The notes below the pieces were generated by a model. It saw only the letters and a program-made list of their open reading frames with translations, was not told where the DNA came from and did not search any database. The translations under genes and the position numbers were made by a program. Of a DNA stretch of 64,000 nucleotides, positions 1 through 14,166 are shown one piece after another. The DNA comes from Hymenolepis diminuta (taxonomy: Eukaryota > Platyhelminthes > Cestoda > Cyclophyllidea > Hymenolepididae): positions 493,188 through 557,187 of the forward strand of contig CAADRB010000037.1 in the NCBI GenBank assembly GCA_900708905.1, given 5' to 3'. How positions within the stretch are numbered: position 1 is the stretch's first letter; each line of letters opens with the position of its first letter.

Positions 1-892
1 ATGAGTGCAGATGTACTTTTAGATGAAACCGGACAGTTATAGAAAAAGGAGAATTGATAAACCCGTCTAAACATGATAGTTGGGAGTTTGAGTCTAAAAT
101 CAACGTATTTCCATAAAGAAGGCGAATAAAGAGTCAACCTTCACGTCAAAACAAAGTCGATTCCCAACCTTAAACTTTGGAAATTCATGTTGAGGATATT
201 TACAAAAGAATAAATGTTGCCGAGTGTATGGAAAAGTTGTCAGAAAATAAAGCGATACTTTTCCGCTATGAACGGATCAATTTTCCACAAATACATTAAT
301 CAGCAATAACCTCAACCGCCAGGTTCATTGGTTTTTAGTCCTGCCAAAGGCAAGGGAGATAAGAGTTCCAATTTTGAAAGTTACTGCAGGCTAGCCTACT
401 TTTGAATTAAAAATTCCGGCGGTTCGGTAAACGGATAAGCGTATTTAGCTTCCAGGAAGAAGGGACAGAGTAACTAGGCAAGAAGTAAAAGCCCAAACCT
501 TAGGTACCGAACTCCCTGACCTCTACTTTGTGACAATGAATGCACCTGCCCATACAGGACATTGCATACTAACTTTATTAATAAAAACAAATCTTTATTT
601 TTTTCTAACTGGTTAGTATCGAGTTAACAATTTGCGATTGGAACTTCTAAGTGGCGAGGAATAGAAGGCCGATTTGTCTTCTTGTGATGGATCTTTTGGC
701 TAATTTTCCACGTGCTATCGGTAAAAGTAGTCTCTTTTTGAAAACCTTGGTTACTTACCTCATCTTGTTTTCCAATTGGCAGATGTTGATAAGATTCGTG
801 GATCTAAACCAATGTGATTGGTCCCTCCCATTTAAGAAGACCGATGAAATTAATCTTCTGCATTCTGTAGGTCGAGCAAACATAACTTGGGC

Positions 893-936
893 TTCATTTG
901 ATTTTCATATCCCGGTTCTGGGTTGCTAAAAAATGT
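893..936 (+). repeat. 44-base direct repeat, copy 1
   Basis: TTCATTTGATTTTCATATCC, then CGGTTCTGGGTTGCT, recurs at 1470-1513 with a few changes. No longer element was recognised around it. Confidence 0.6.
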
Positions 937-1469
937 TTATTTACGAGTAAAAATTACACAAATTTGGGTTGAGGTTCTCGGTTTTTTTCAAGAAAGGTGT
1001 TTTCGAACTCCTTCTGAATCATTTCAAGTAAGAAAGTTGAGAATTTGCCCTTGTCTCAACAAAGAAAATGTTCAATTGGCTTTCAGATTAAAAAGTGGCA
1101 TTTGAACGCATAAATGCACAGCTTGCGGTATAACTTTTAACAAACTGAGAAGAATGAAAAAATTTTAGGGATTTCTTTCATAAAATTCCTTTTTTTCAGG
1201 AGCTGTAGTTGCAAAAGGCGTCTATGACTTCAGGACTTTGGTATTTTTACGGAGTTAACTCAGGCTTAAAATGACTTTCAAGGTCACGGGGATGCAGCTT
1301 CACTAAATTTGAGATTTGCTGAATGAAGAAGGTCTGCTAGTATAATATAACCCACAACAAAGCAGAAAAATGTCACCATCTTTCCTTACTGAAAAGCAGG
1401 TGAAATCAACTAAGTACGACTCAATAAGGTATAAGGGGAGGGGATCGAAAGGGAGAACTATAATGTCAT

Positions 1470-1513
1470 TTCATTTGATTTTCGTATCCCGGTTCTGAAT
1501 TACTGAAAAAATT
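1470..1513 (+). repeat. 44-base direct repeat, copy 2
   Basis: TTCATTTGATTTTCGTATCC, then CGGTTCTGAATTACT, is the partner of 893-936, 577 bases downstream in the same orientation. Confidence 0.6.
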
Positions 1514-3433
1514 TAACACGCAATCTCCGGTTGCCAATTCAATTCAGGCCGATAAAACAGCATGACATTACATGATCTTAAAGGACTTATACAGTCTTAA
1601 CATTGCGGAGCTCACAGAGCAGAACAGGTCTGTACTCAAATTTAAACTACTACTTATAAATGTAAACTACTTATATTTAAACTACCTATAATAAGTGTTA
1701 TGAAGGCAGAATTTGGCCAGACAGCATGGCGTTTGAAATGTTTGGAGCCCAATAAGCAGCGTCCACTCAAATTGGGAATTAATATATCACGACAATATTA
1801 CCTCACCTAGTCAGCTCTACTACGTCAAAATCACGTGAGCTGTTTGAGGCAATGGAAGCCTATTGGATTTTTGGCCTAAGGGAGAAAAACAGGGTCGAGG
1901 TTGAAAACCGATCATTCCAATTAATCCACCCGTCAGTAAGTACCAAACATCGAGGACAAGAATTCTATCAGTAATCTGGATAACGATCAAGGAATATTCA
2001 ACCTTCCTTATCTGCGAAGTAGTGAGTTATCCATTAAGTAAATATTGAATAAACAAATCCCCAAATCCAATAAAATAAGACGAGTAAAATACATTTATTC
2101 TTCACTTTCAATATAATTTTTAATCCTCTTACTCTTATCCATTAAAGGACTTTACTACTTTTCAGTTGCTCAGCTTAATTGTCTCATTTTCCGAAAGTAT
2201 CTGCCTTCATCCCTCCCTTTTTGACCTGCAGGTCAGTTATCGATTTTGTTATGTTCTGACCTTTAAACTACTTCTATCAAATATCATCTCCAAATAAATT
2301 GTAATATTAGAATGAAATGAAAGTTTTATTCCAAAATTAAACTTTTGATTTAATTATTTAACTAATGACAACAAAATCGAATGATTGATTTCAATTACTG
2401 ATTTCTTGAATATTCAAAAGTATATCGAAAATTTTCTGGTTTTTCAAAAGTGGATTCATTAAACATTCACAGACTTTAAAATTTAAAATATATTTGGTTT
2501 GTAAATTTTCTTACAAATTTACGATAAGAACAAAAATGATAAGCTGGTTTTTTTTAAACCAAATCTTGACACTGGCGCCCTTTTTAGGAGACGTTTTTAA
2601 ATATTTTTGACATATTAGGAATCACATTTGCTGAAATTTAAAAGTATCTCCTTTTTTGTATAAAAATCAAGTTTTTTTGTTAAAATGTAAGTAGTAGTTA
2701 ACAAAATTCATTCGATAGTTATAAAACTACGTCGTTTGCTTCAAATCTGTACGAAGGTACGCAGGGCAATAATTCACCGGACTCATCAAGTTAACGGTTC
2801 AAACTCCCCAAAGTTGATAAGAAAAACCTTGAAATTGGAGTATGATAATTGGGCGCAGAGAATTAAACTAAAAAAATCACTAATAAGCAATGGGGAGTAG
2901 GTGGGAGACGACGAATTTGGGAGTCATCGGCTCTGTGTATCGTAATTAGAGTTAATAAACAGGGGTTGCACGTATGTACTTAACTTAAAACGGACACAAA
3001 TTATTGACCGGATTTGAAAGTCACTGTTTGGTCCAGTTCAGCCACCTTAAAGACTCAATAATGGATCTTTCAGTCAATTTGAAAAGGGATTGAAGGTTTA
3101 GAGGACACAGCGAATTACTCAACAAATGGAGTTACTAGTGGAAAGGTGGTTTATTTGAAAATGAATAGGATTATAAACAATTCAATAACAAAACTAAAAT
3201 TTTAATCGGAAACAAGAAAAAATTATCAGGTTGACATTAATTCTAATAAAAGATCTTCGAAAAACTTTATATACAAAGATTTAATTCTAATCGTTCTATC
3301 CAGTTGGGCAGTTAAAGTGGCTACCCATTGCCTTGTCGGTAATGCAGTCGCCTTTCATTTGATTTCTCTTAAATTTGTTTCTGCAAACATCCACATACGA
3401 AATTGGCGACGCAGCCTTATTTCCAGAGAGGTT

Positions 3434-3703
3434 TTATTTAACACGCTGAGAGAATGAAATCGACTTTGATGTTTCAGCCAATAAACTGAGTCGATTAAAA
3501 TCCTGATTGAATTGCCTTCGTCGAGACAATTTATTTCTCTTCCTCCTAATTCTCTTGGTGTTTAGTGGCTCGAGAGGAGTTTTACTAGATGACAGTAGTA
3601 TCGTATGTGCTCTTTCTTGTAGATTTTCGACCCTCTTGTAGAGATGACTGTCGAAATACGTTAAGGTGAAGTTCAAGCAAACATTAATTTGAGAAGAAGG
3701 CAA
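3434..3703 (-). CDS. Candidate basic C-terminal exon, unknown
   Basis: An 89-residue frame with a basic middle (RIRRKRNKLSRRRQFNQDF) ends LAETSKSISFSQRVK. The stop codon overlaps an AATAAA hexamer (GTTAAATAAAAC), and an acceptor-like TTTCGACAG falls inside it near 3650. A second coding-like frame on the same strand lies at about 4040-4254 (PLEEKTTVEPSGYDSR), but I could not join the two in phase. This is weak evidence for an old or fragmentary gene. Confidence 0.2.
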   Translation of the reverse strand: MPSSQINVCLNFTLTYFDSHLYKRVENLQERAHTILLSSSKTPLEPLNTKRIRRKRNKLSRRRQFNQDFNRLSLLAETSKSISFSQRVK

Positions 3704-5781
3704 TTTTTAACATCTATTTAAATAATAAGACAACTAAAATTTTACTAAAAAGATATTTAAAGAATTTATTTTGGTGCTTATTTTAAAAGAAAATAATTAA
3801 AATTTGTAAATACATCACAAAAGGTGGACCATTAAGGTAAATCAGAAGAGGCGACTTATCACTCCGTTCTGTGTCTCCACTTTTTTGGAGAAAACATGTT
3901 TCAACATGTTTCAACAATTGTTCAAGTTTTCAAAACAGCTTTTATCCTTGTGCTGAAAAATTTTAACGGTCGGAAGGTAATGTAAAGGTGTACCTTGCAA
4001 ACTTGAATGTCTTGCATCCTCTTCCACCCTGGCTGTTAGCAGTAATCTTAACAAGATTCCATGAAATCAACCAGGGTGTCCCTAAGCGAGGAATTTGAGG
4101 GTCTGGAGTCATATCCACTTGGCTCAACCGTGGTCTTCTCTTCCAGAGGTTTGGCAAACGTAGTGTGTAGCATAGACTGAGATATGATGGGGACATTTGC
4201 ACTCCTCACTATGTAGTAGCACCTTTTAATGAGGACTCTCCAACAGACAGTTTATGCGTAAACAAAACGTACGACATGCTGAACGCTCTCAGACATTGTA
4301 AAACCCATTTTCCATCTGCAACCCATCGGAAAGCTCCGCGTACGTCTCGACTCGGTCTTGGTCATCAGCTCCATCTGCTTGGGGTGCTAAAATTCGAGTA
4401 TTTTGCTCCCCTGTATAATAAATTTCACCGAGTTAAAAAGCCAACGCTGTTTTATTAATTAAATTATTTGTTGATAAAGTGGGAATTTTGAATATTTGGG
4501 GCTGGGAGAAGTCAAATGCATCGGATATATTTTGTTGGCTTCAGACAGAGTCAGGAAAAAACAGCTTAGGGAAGATAAAATATCATTATGACTTAAGCCA
4601 GAAAATTCATTCCACAGTTTAATCATCTTTAAGCTGATTTAATCCGATAAGAAGATAACTTTTACTTTTTGTGACCTTGGGAGATAGAACGACTAAAATT
4701 TTGCTTTAGGTGATAAAATTTCATCCGCAAAAACCGAATTTCGTGACGATATTTTGTGGACACCTAAATCATTCTCCATTTAACCATGCTATTGCATTAA
4801 AAGTTAATAAAATTCTCTCTTATTATTGTAAGAAATTCTTTTATTGTAAAGAGGGCATTAAAAATTTTACATGCAGATGGTAATAATGAAATATAAAGGG
4901 ATTAAATGGCATCAAAGCGGGCAATTTTCGAAGGGAGTGAACTTTGACCTTGACTAACTATCACTTGTGAATTGGAGATTGGAAAATTCTCCAATCTTGA
5001 ATTGGACAGGTTTTCCAGGCTCCGAAATGCTTATAACAAACTCTTTTCTGTATATTTGAAACTTAATTTACGGAAGATTTTGTGTTGCTCAGTATTTGTG
5101 TTTTACTGAATCCCCTTTTTTAACGTGCAATAATTTAAATATCGGAGTAATTTTCGTGGAAATATTGATTGCTGTTTAAGTACCTCACAGAACCCAGCTT
5201 CTCAAAATGGTGAATTCATCAGATTTCCGCATATTTATTTAATGATATTAATATCTAATCTCATTTCGAAATGCGGAGTTTATTTCCTGCACTTTTTTCC
5301 AATTTGAAGCTGAACAAGTTGTAACTGTATCGATCTTCGAGAACCCCTTCTGGAACAGATGTGCAGGAGTTTTTTCTTCATCGCATATAAGAGAGTTATT
5401 CAGGACCAAAACAGTGTCACATTCGATACAGATTACTACATTCTCGGTTTCATTCGTTTTCTGCGCTTCATTGTTCCGAAAACGAAAACATCTGGAAGAC
5501 CGTTATCGGATATCGAAAGACGAAAAATTATGATACCTTTGCAGCAATCATACTTTCACCTAAGTTATCTCTTATGGAGACTTGTTTATTAATTTTACGC
5601 TGACTTTTGAGTATTTCATGCTTATCAACTAATTTTTATGCCAATCAGTGATTTTATTGAGGTATCTAAAATCTATAATCTGAGATGTACTCCCACTGCT
5701 TAATTGTTTAAGAAATTAAGTATTTTTTCTCTTGTTCTCTCTCAAATCTATCATTGAAAGTGTGCACAAGACTTGACTCTG

Positions 5782-5935
5782 ACAGCGAGTAGGTATCCTG
5801 GAGTTACCCTTATGAGAAACTCGCTTTCTACCATCCCTTCTATAGACTAGAGTCAACCAATGCGGTTGACCACCCATGCCACAGAGTGAGCACAGATGAG
5901 CATTAATCTTGTAATTTCTCCAGACTTGTATGATC
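5782..5935 (+). repeat. Dispersed repeat R2, copy 1
   Basis: It contains CTTATGAGAAACTCGCTTTC, TACCATCCCTTCTATAGACT and ATGCGGTTGACCACCCA in that order. The same order of blocks recurs at 33.9 kb, and in part at 14.9 and 15.1 kb. Identity is moderate and the ends are approximate. It has no coding potential. Confidence 0.6.
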
Positions 5936-8214
5936 AAAACTTACTGGTCAAAAACTATCGCCCCTCTTTTGTTCTTTCTTAAGAAATACTTCAAATTTCG
6001 ACTATTTCAGTCCCATTCTGTGGTAGCTGAGTTCGAACAACTGAAAGGGACTTTGGATTAGCCTATTGTTATCTGTCCTAAAAAAGTCCCCTCTTTATAA
6101 TGGTTATGGGAATATTTTAGAACAAAAGAAGAGGATGTTATTACAGAGTTTAATACCGACATTGATGGAAACCTGAGAGTGAAATTGCCGAATGTATGTT
6201 TTGAGATCTACAAGCCGATAACGTAAGAAGAAGGGAAACACAAGTTCTCTTTTTTACAGCGAAAACTTGTTACACTTCAATGTACAGTATTGACTCACAG
6301 AAACAATTGAAGGGATAAGCGTTATTTTCACTAATAATGGTAATAATACACAAAATAAAATATTGCGCTCGTTAAGAGAAAACATTTATTAATTATTCAT
6401 TATTGTTACCTTGAGAGTAATGTAACTCAATGTGGTGATTCATGGTTTGAAAGGACTTGGCTAAATAAGTAGTATGTTTTGCTTTAATATAGGAATCAAT
6501 TTAAATATTTTAGAAAATCATTTTAATAATTTATCTGTTATTAGTATTATTATTTATTAGTAAAATGTCGAACTTAAACGAATTTCATAAATAACCTTGA
6601 AGCAACCAACCATATGAGGTTGTGGTATGGAGGGCACAAAGTCCTTTGTGGTGCGTTGATTTACAAGGAAAGCCTCCATGAAACATAAAATTTAAATCTC
6701 TACTTTATGGTATTCTTTCAATACAGAATGCACTTTTCTCAAAAGGTCAACAAAGAGTGAAGGCAAATGTGTTGGAATGTAAAGTCCCTCCCTCCAAGTC
6801 CCTCCTCATATTATCTTCTCGTTTGAGCCGCCTTCATGAATAGATTAATAAGGCGAAACGTCAACAATTCGTTATCCACTTTAACCAATCAAATTTTAAA
6901 AAAACACATTTTTCTCTCACAAATCAGTATTTTAAATTTTTTACAGTTTTGCCACAGTTACAAAAAATAAATTGGCATTTCGCCTCGTATTCCACAGAAA
7001 GAACTTCCAAAGCAATTACTCTCAAGTCACTCGACATTTTTCCCAAAAAGTGGCTACAGACTTTTTTAAGATGACTAACTCTTAGAAATGGGAGATGGGG
7101 CTATTGTGTTGGAAACTGGGAGCTAAATAAACACGCGGCTTCAGCTTGTCTGGCAAGAATTTCATTTTTTATTCATCGGTGTGGAGGTTTACAACACAGA
7201 CCCCTTGCGTACCAATTTTTGCGCCACTTTAAAATTTAATATGCCCTTATTTGGTAGATCGCCTTCTTGGTTGAGCGAATTTGCCAAAGCAATTTTTCAT
7301 GGTAAATCCTTGGTGACGGGTTCATTTTCATTAAATACAAACGAGAATTCACATAAGTCAATGGAAAAAAAACCCACCGATGGTTTCACGCTCCCTTCAG
7401 TGTCTCGAATTGTCAGGCAGTAATCCGTTTGCGTTGGTTTTCAAGCACACATGATGAATTATGTTAAAACTCTACATAGGAGGTATGCATTCTTGGAGGT
7501 AGTGGGTTTGGCCGCACAGTTTGTTTAAATTACGAAAAAGTGTGCTCTGATAATTGTTGTACCTGAAGGACAATAGCATGACTCTTCTATTAATAGTAAC
7601 TAGTTTCGGTTTCAGAAAATTGCGAATTCATGATCTTGGTACTCAATTTTACGGTCGTACAAACTCGTACTCTTTACAAACTGGTTGGTGAAGAAAAGAA
7701 GCAGGTGTGCACATCACCTAAAGACGGAGAAGGATGCTGATAAAAGTCCTATAAACCCAATTTCAATCGAATTTTAGTGGATTCAAATCTTTCATGTTAA
7801 AACGCTAAGAACGAGAAGGGACCAATCCATTACTCGATCAATAACCCCTGTTTTGCATAGTAACCATTAATGAGTACTGATTTTTAGTATTAAAAAGCTA
7901 TGTAATGGTTTAAAATAGTTTATGTCGGAGAGCCCTTCCATGTGGAACTTTGCCGGTAAAAATCGTTACTGTCGGTTACACTATGTGCTATTTTGTGAAG
8001 TTTTGGCCATTTTAACACTACCTAGACCACTTTCAACATTCATCTTTAGTGGGACTATAACATCATAAGGACTTCTTGGTGAGGAGCTTGAATTCCACAA
8101 CCCTTTTATCTCAGAGCCTCGAGAACTCTGCTCACCACTGACGTTGCAGACGACCATATGGCCTAGCCTTGTTCTACCATATGTTCTACTTTTTATGTAG
8201 TTCATTTAAACAAA

Positions 8215-8643
8215 ATGTCAAGGATACTATTTGGCCATGTAGTACAGAGCTTTAAATACAACATTTGCCGGAGTGGGAGGGAAGGGGGTAAAGAAAGAAT
8301 AGCAAATAAGGAAATTTCACTCTCAGAACTAAAATTGCTTCATTGCTCCACTTGTGTTTGGGATTCCTTTGCGATTTCTGAGAGATTTCGACTGGTGAAT
8401 TTCGACCATTGGATTTCAAGAGTGAGGATCGGCATTCATTCGCGGTTCTTTGGAATTGCATTCAGTTTAACACCGCTTGATATCAAAGGGAACCTTGAAT
8501 CCGAATTTACCGATGACATCTTAGAGGTCATAGAAGGGTTCATTTCTAATGACCGAATGAAAAGGACTCACATTAACTTAATATGGCACAACTCACTAAA
8601 TTTTACTCTATTATGTAACATTTTGAACTACCATTTATGGTAG
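8215..8643 (+). CDS. Unassigned 142-residue open frame
   Basis: This is one of the longest uninterrupted frames outside the two main genes. It starts at ATG 8215 and ends at TAG. It has no signal peptide, motif or family resemblance that I can see. At this base composition a frame of this length is expected by chance about once in a few windows of this size. It is listed only so that it can be checked. Confidence 0.12.
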   Translation: MSRILFGHVVQSFKYNICRSGREGGKERIANKEISLSELKLLHCSTCVWDSFAISERFRLVNFDHWISRVRIGIHSRFFGIAFSLTPLDIKGNLESEFTDDILEVIEGFISNDRMKRTHINLIWHNSLNFTLLCNILNYHLW

Positions 8644-11003
8644 GGGCCTCCTTTCTTCCTTGATCCCTCTGCAATTTTCGTTTTTCCATTCAATTAACAA
8701 GGCAAGCTGAACTTCTGAACATGTCACCTTACGACCTACCTTACTCAGTAAATTAGCACGAATTTATTTTAGAGAATTTTCTTATATTTCGAATATTTTT
8801 AATTTGTTTCCCACTTTTTATTAAAGGGAATCTTTTCTTCCCTAATGGCAAGTTTTATAATTAAATTAGGTTAATATAAGTTATTTTTCAATTAAATAAT
8901 TGTAATAATCATTGCATTTGATATTTAGGAGACGCAAATAGATTAACTCGAAAATAAATTAATCCAGAAAGTGTGCGATTTGAGTATCTGGATGATTCTT
9001 TCGCCTGTGAACTCGAAGGCAAAAAGGGTACATTCTCCAATAATGCACAGTGGTGCAGATGAGAAAATGTTGTCAGTGTTCAAATGTATACAAAATGACT
9101 TCGGATTTCAGGGGAGGAAGTGTGAGAATGGACAGAATTGGTGGCACTAAGTAGATACATTAAAGGCCTCTCGCGAGACTCTTTTCACCTGAATTTCCTA
9201 CAAATATGGTTATTGCTACTGCCTCATATGTGAGAGAGTTCCATCCGTCGGAAAATGCCGCCCAACTTTAAAGAGCCCGCCAACTTTAAAGACAGAATTC
9301 AGATTATCGCATAAAGAGCTTGATAATACATATCAAACAAAGCGTGATTTCTTGATATTCTACTCCATTATATCGGTTTGAAAAATCACTTAAGAATTAC
9401 TTCCGCTTGAAGAAAATTATACAAAATTTCCCCATTGCTTCTCACGTTAAAAATTTTATCACCGACGAATGGGAAGTGAAAGGAAAAGGAACCCGAGTAG
9501 CATACGAGTCACGTTGTCTAGAACTTGAATCAAGTTGAGAATGACTGCCTGACTAGGAACTCTCTGACCATTCGTTTGACCATCCAATTCACATATTAGG
9601 GAGGTTTTGGAGATTTTCCAGACACTTCTTCAGACACTTTCATTCACAAATAGTCAAAGCGACTTTTTAAACAGGAGCAGAGTCTCAGTTGAAGAAATCG
9701 TTGAGAAATTTTTAAGCCACCCAGTTTGCAAATTAAAACAAAAAAAATGAACTCAACAAAATATTATTATTAATAAATGTAAACCAACAAAGTGAACCGA
9801 ATTTGCAATGGACATACTTCACTTGAATGGGACGATTTTTCCATGAGCTGGAACAACTTATTCCAAGAAAATGAAACCTTTTTTAAGCATCTTTTCTCCT
9901 TCGGACTCAAATATGAAAATATGTCCATTTATTTAGAGAACTCATCAAAGAAACGAAACGGATACAAGGAGACATAGCTTTCAAGTATGTGCAACCTGAA
10001 GGAAGGGGCCCAAGAACATGCATTCCATTTCGTAGAAGTGATGTTTGTGGCCCTAATTTTGAGTTCTTTCCCGGCTCAAAATGTGGTTGGCATATTCTGA
10101 AGGTCACATTCATGGAACCGCTTTTCATTTAAATAAGAATCAAATATTTCCACTTCGATGATTTAACTAGAAAAATTATTTATTTTTTATCTAATTTAAT
10201 GAGAGCCCATCTTTGAAATAAGCATCACCTTTGCCCGTCAAGGTCAAGAGTTAACCAATAGCGAAAGACTAAATTTCTTTTCTCTACGATTAAACTTTGA
10301 ATGTTATCGCTTTCACTGGTGAACAATAAGAGGAGTTATTTGAAAAAAAAATGGTGAACATTGAGGAGGAAGAGAAAATAACTGAAGCGAGAAACGAAAA
10401 AGGGATTTTTTTCCCAAAATGGTCTTTATTTCATACTGTTTATACCTTTCAAGGGTGGCCATTTTGACGGTCTTGTGAAGTAAAAAAAAAACGTGATATT
10501 TGCATTTTCGTTTTCATTTTATTTTTAATTTAAAAATATCAAGAAACTTTTTTTGTTGATTAAATGAAAATGTTTCTAATTTCTTACAACTAATAATATA
10601 TAAGTCTGTTTTTAATCAAATAAAAACACGAATTTGGTGGTTAAATGATAAATATAAAATTATAATGAGGTATTCAGTTAAAGATGTTAGGTATTTAGTG
10701 TGACAGGAAGCCGACAAACAGAGCGCGGGGTCTTGGTTCTGTTCCTAGATACACGATTCCACCAGATGGTCTCCGCTTCGCGCATTACCTTATCAGCATG
10801 CAGGCACGCGCCGCTTCTGGGAGCTCGACAGTTAGTCGGGACAAAACTTTCATCGGTCTGGCGATGTTTTGGTCTTCAAATACCAATCGCACGGAGGTTA
10901 ATTTTATTTATATAAATAACCTTTTCTGAATCGTTAAAATATCATAAAACAACTTCACTTCTGTATTCTCCACAAATACAAGTTAATTGTTGCCCAGCAA
11001 TAT

Positions 11004-11273
11004 CTAGTGGGCACTTGGATCAAATCGACAGAATCTGGGCTTCTTGACATAGAAAGTGCTTACTTTACAATAACGATGCAATAGAGGGTGGGATACTACC
11101 AAGCTTATAAGGGTTTTGTATTCATCTCTATAAAATTTTTCGGTAAGTTTTGGCAATTCAACATGCGCATAGAGTGTGTTAGAAGGAGGGGTTTTGTCCT
11201 TTGTTCTTTTCAAAGGTCTAGCTTGAAGTTCAGTAATAAAAAGGCTGCATAGATTCAACGATCTAAACTTCAA
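11004..11273 (-). CDS. Unassigned 89-residue open frame
   Basis: The residue mix is protein-like (LYAHVELPKLTEKFYRDEYK, then TLISLVVSHPLLHRYCKV). An acceptor-like TTCAG precedes it. No upstream exon, poly(A) signal or family match was seen. It may be chance. Confidence 0.15.
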   Translation of the reverse strand: MKFRSLNLCSLFITELQARPLKRTKDKTPPSNTLYAHVELPKLTEKFYRDEYKTLISLVVSHPLLHRYCKVSTFYVKKPRFCRFDPSAH

Positions 11274-13847
11274 ACCTGAAGTAAATGCTTCGTCTCAAAA
11301 ATGAACAGTTTGAATATCTCTGTCGGAGCTAGAGAGCAGAGAAACAACGGAGGCGTGCTTAACAGAGAGAAAGATTTGAGACAAATTGATGAGGAACGTG
11401 AACGGTATGAGATCAGTATTGAATTTTATTGGACTCTCCTAAGGTTAAAGTGCTGTTTTTAGCTTTATCTAGGTGCTCATGGCTGCAATGAATCCGAGTA
11501 AACTAGTTGCCATGGCCACGAACTCACTCAGAAACTTTGCGATCAAATCGCGAGGATGTTCTCTGGAGGATAAAGATATTCCAGATTGAATTGTATCCTT
11601 CATGAAAAAAGTGCTAATTCAACACTTTCAAAATTCAACTAAAGCAAGATTTTGACCTTCCTACTTCGCTTGTTTAAGTGATCATGTGACTAAAACTTGC
11701 ATATTTCTTTCAAATTTCGAAGTTAATAATGCAATGTAATTAATATTAAATTATTAATTTGAATTTTATTACTTTTTTTAATAAATCAATTAATCTATGA
11801 TCGAAATCATGCACTATTTCAAAAATTAGTAAAATGATAATATTAATAATAATAAATAACAATAATATTGTTTTATTTCTTCACTTTTTATAAATGAAAG
11901 AAATTTTGTAAACAAATTCCTGTTTAAAAGTAAAAGCGGTAGAATAAGGAAGTGATTTCATTTATAATAATAAATTAAAATCCAGTTACGCCTAACTACG
12001 TCCGTAAGGTGGAACAAAGAGACGCTTTCGCCTAAAAAAACGTGACGTTTAACCAGTTTGTTCGAAAATTCAAACTTTTTATCATCTTAATTTGTCTTAT
12101 ATTGAAAAATATTTTCTTCATTTTCATGATATTGTCAGTTTTATACGGTATAGACCGTGGCATTTCAGCGCTCTTGCAAAACTCCTTCGGGTTCAGATAT
12201 AGTGAGGACGACCTGTGTGCATTCCTCAGCCGAGAACTTGCCCAACACATGCTTGTGACGTGGAGATCTACAACGATTAATTATAGAGGAAAGTGTTATT
12301 TCTAATCATTACTAAGGATCTGAACTCCCGAATTGTAAAATGATTCAATAAGGTGGGATATTTCTCCCTTTTTTCTGAGTTCCTGGGTGATTTCGTTTCC
12401 AAAATTTGCTGCCTTTTAGTTGAGCAGATCAGTCATGCCATTTTTTCTTCTTACGACCAAAAAATTGGCAGCCTGTTGTAATTAAGTTTTATTTATTAAT
12501 GAGCCCTTCTTCTCAAGAACTCCAGATCCAACTCAGATATCTTCCCTAAACACAAATGACAAAAGAATATTCGAGAAAGAGCGGTGGTGACAGACCATTA
12601 GTCTCCATAATGTGTAACCTCATATGACTAATATTTTGTGATTCATTCGTCAACTCCTTGGATGAAAACGATTTCTCGGAGGTTTTTAGCCAATTGATAA
12701 ATCCCAAAGGAGGGATTATATATCTTCTCTCTCCAGTTTTATTATTCCCCAGAGTATAATTCGTCTATGGGCCAATATGGCATATCTCTTAATGACTATT
12801 ATACCCATTTTGCGCAAAAATTTTTTTCTAAAACTCTTCTAAACAGACAATCCTTCTCATTAAGACCCATTTCTCAGCATAAAAATGTTTATTCATTATT
12901 TTCTACCACCGAGGCAGTTTAAATTCCTCTCAATGAAAGAAATTTTTTATATGATGCATAATACCTGAAGCAGCCTCCATAGATTCTGAAATCAGTTTCG
13001 AGATTTCATTAAATGACTGGGATTGGTTTCGTGATAAACCACTTAAAACAAATCATTGTTGCCCTCTTTAGATAGAAACACTGCGGGACTACGCCACATC
13101 CTCAAGTGATCTATTTTCTATCCTTCAGTCCCTACAACTTCGCCGATGAAATTGAAAAATCGCCAAAGTTGGCACTTTAACAGCAAAATTTTAGAAAACT
13201 CATTTCCCTACTTCGGATAATTACAGGAGGAAGATTTTTTCTCTAACTCGTATAAAATTTACAAATTGTACAAAATAACACAATATCATTTTTATAATAT
13301 AAAGTCCTAAATGAATTCAGGGAACCCTCCCGAGTTCCTTATTCGATAAAGAATTCGCTCTACTCTACGATTATTACCTAATCTAAGGGACAACCAATCT
13401 CCTGTAACAAATTGACCTATCAGAATGAAGTAAAAAGGGAGCCTTTATTCGGTCGATTCGTTCTCTCCCTTTGTGTCTTGAAGAGTCGATACGACGGGTC
13501 ACAGGCGCCATTTAAAAAAGGTTGTGAATGCTAGTGGTCACAAGATAAATAAAACCGGGTGATTATTACTACGATAAGATCTGCTCAATTAAACAGTCAC
13601 AAAATTTTGAATTTGTCGGGTTATTGTTAATTGTTGCTAACCACGTCACGTCTTATGGGTTTGCTTTTCGGATTTTTGGATCTGACGCTAAGATGCTAGA
13701 ATGAGTTCATGCTTGCAACCTTCGGATACGATTGCTCAGCCGACTAAGTTCAAATGGCGTTCAAGTTATTTTGATATTCATCACCGTTCATACCCAGGAG
13801 TAGTTAGCCGACTCTATCCGGGATCAATTTTGAAAGTGCAAGAGATG

Positions 13848-14166
13848 TGTAGCGGATACTACACCAATAAGCCTTTTTGTTGTATCTAGGTAATCCTCCT
13901 TAGCAGTCCGGACAGCGTTTAGCAGAGTCCTTTGTTATAAATTTGCTCCCGAAGTTAGCAAGGCTGCTCCCAAAGTAGCGAGAACGAGAAAGGTGTTGAA
14001 TGGAGAGGGTTTATTGATCCGTAAGCGATGACATAGTAAGAACTTCAAGCGAACAGAGCTCCTTATGAGTTGACGTCCACGAGCTTAGTTCTTATACACA
14101 AACAAAGCTAAGGTGCAGGGATAGTGACTGCTGATTGGTTGAGGAGGCCTCTGCAGGCAAATACCT
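13848..14166 (+). repeat. Dispersed repeat R1, copy A (about 320 bases)
   Basis: It aligns in the same orientation with 24211-24530 along almost its whole length, with scattered substitutions. Shared blocks include GTAGCGAGAAC, GATCCGTAAGCGATGA and GAGCTCCTTATGAGT. It opens with a small hairpin, TGTAG-cggata-CTACA. It has no coding capacity. It could be a non-autonomous transposon or a solo terminal repeat. Confidence 0.85.

Larger units (their letters stand above)
1..13847. other. Gene-poor AT-rich region
   Basis: Apart from the doubtful frames and short repeats listed separately, I see no conserved protein, transposon gene, tRNA or rRNA here. Frames are short and broken on both strands. 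A patch at about 10700-10900 is noticeably richer in G and C than its surroundings but has no recognised content. Confidence 0.5.
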
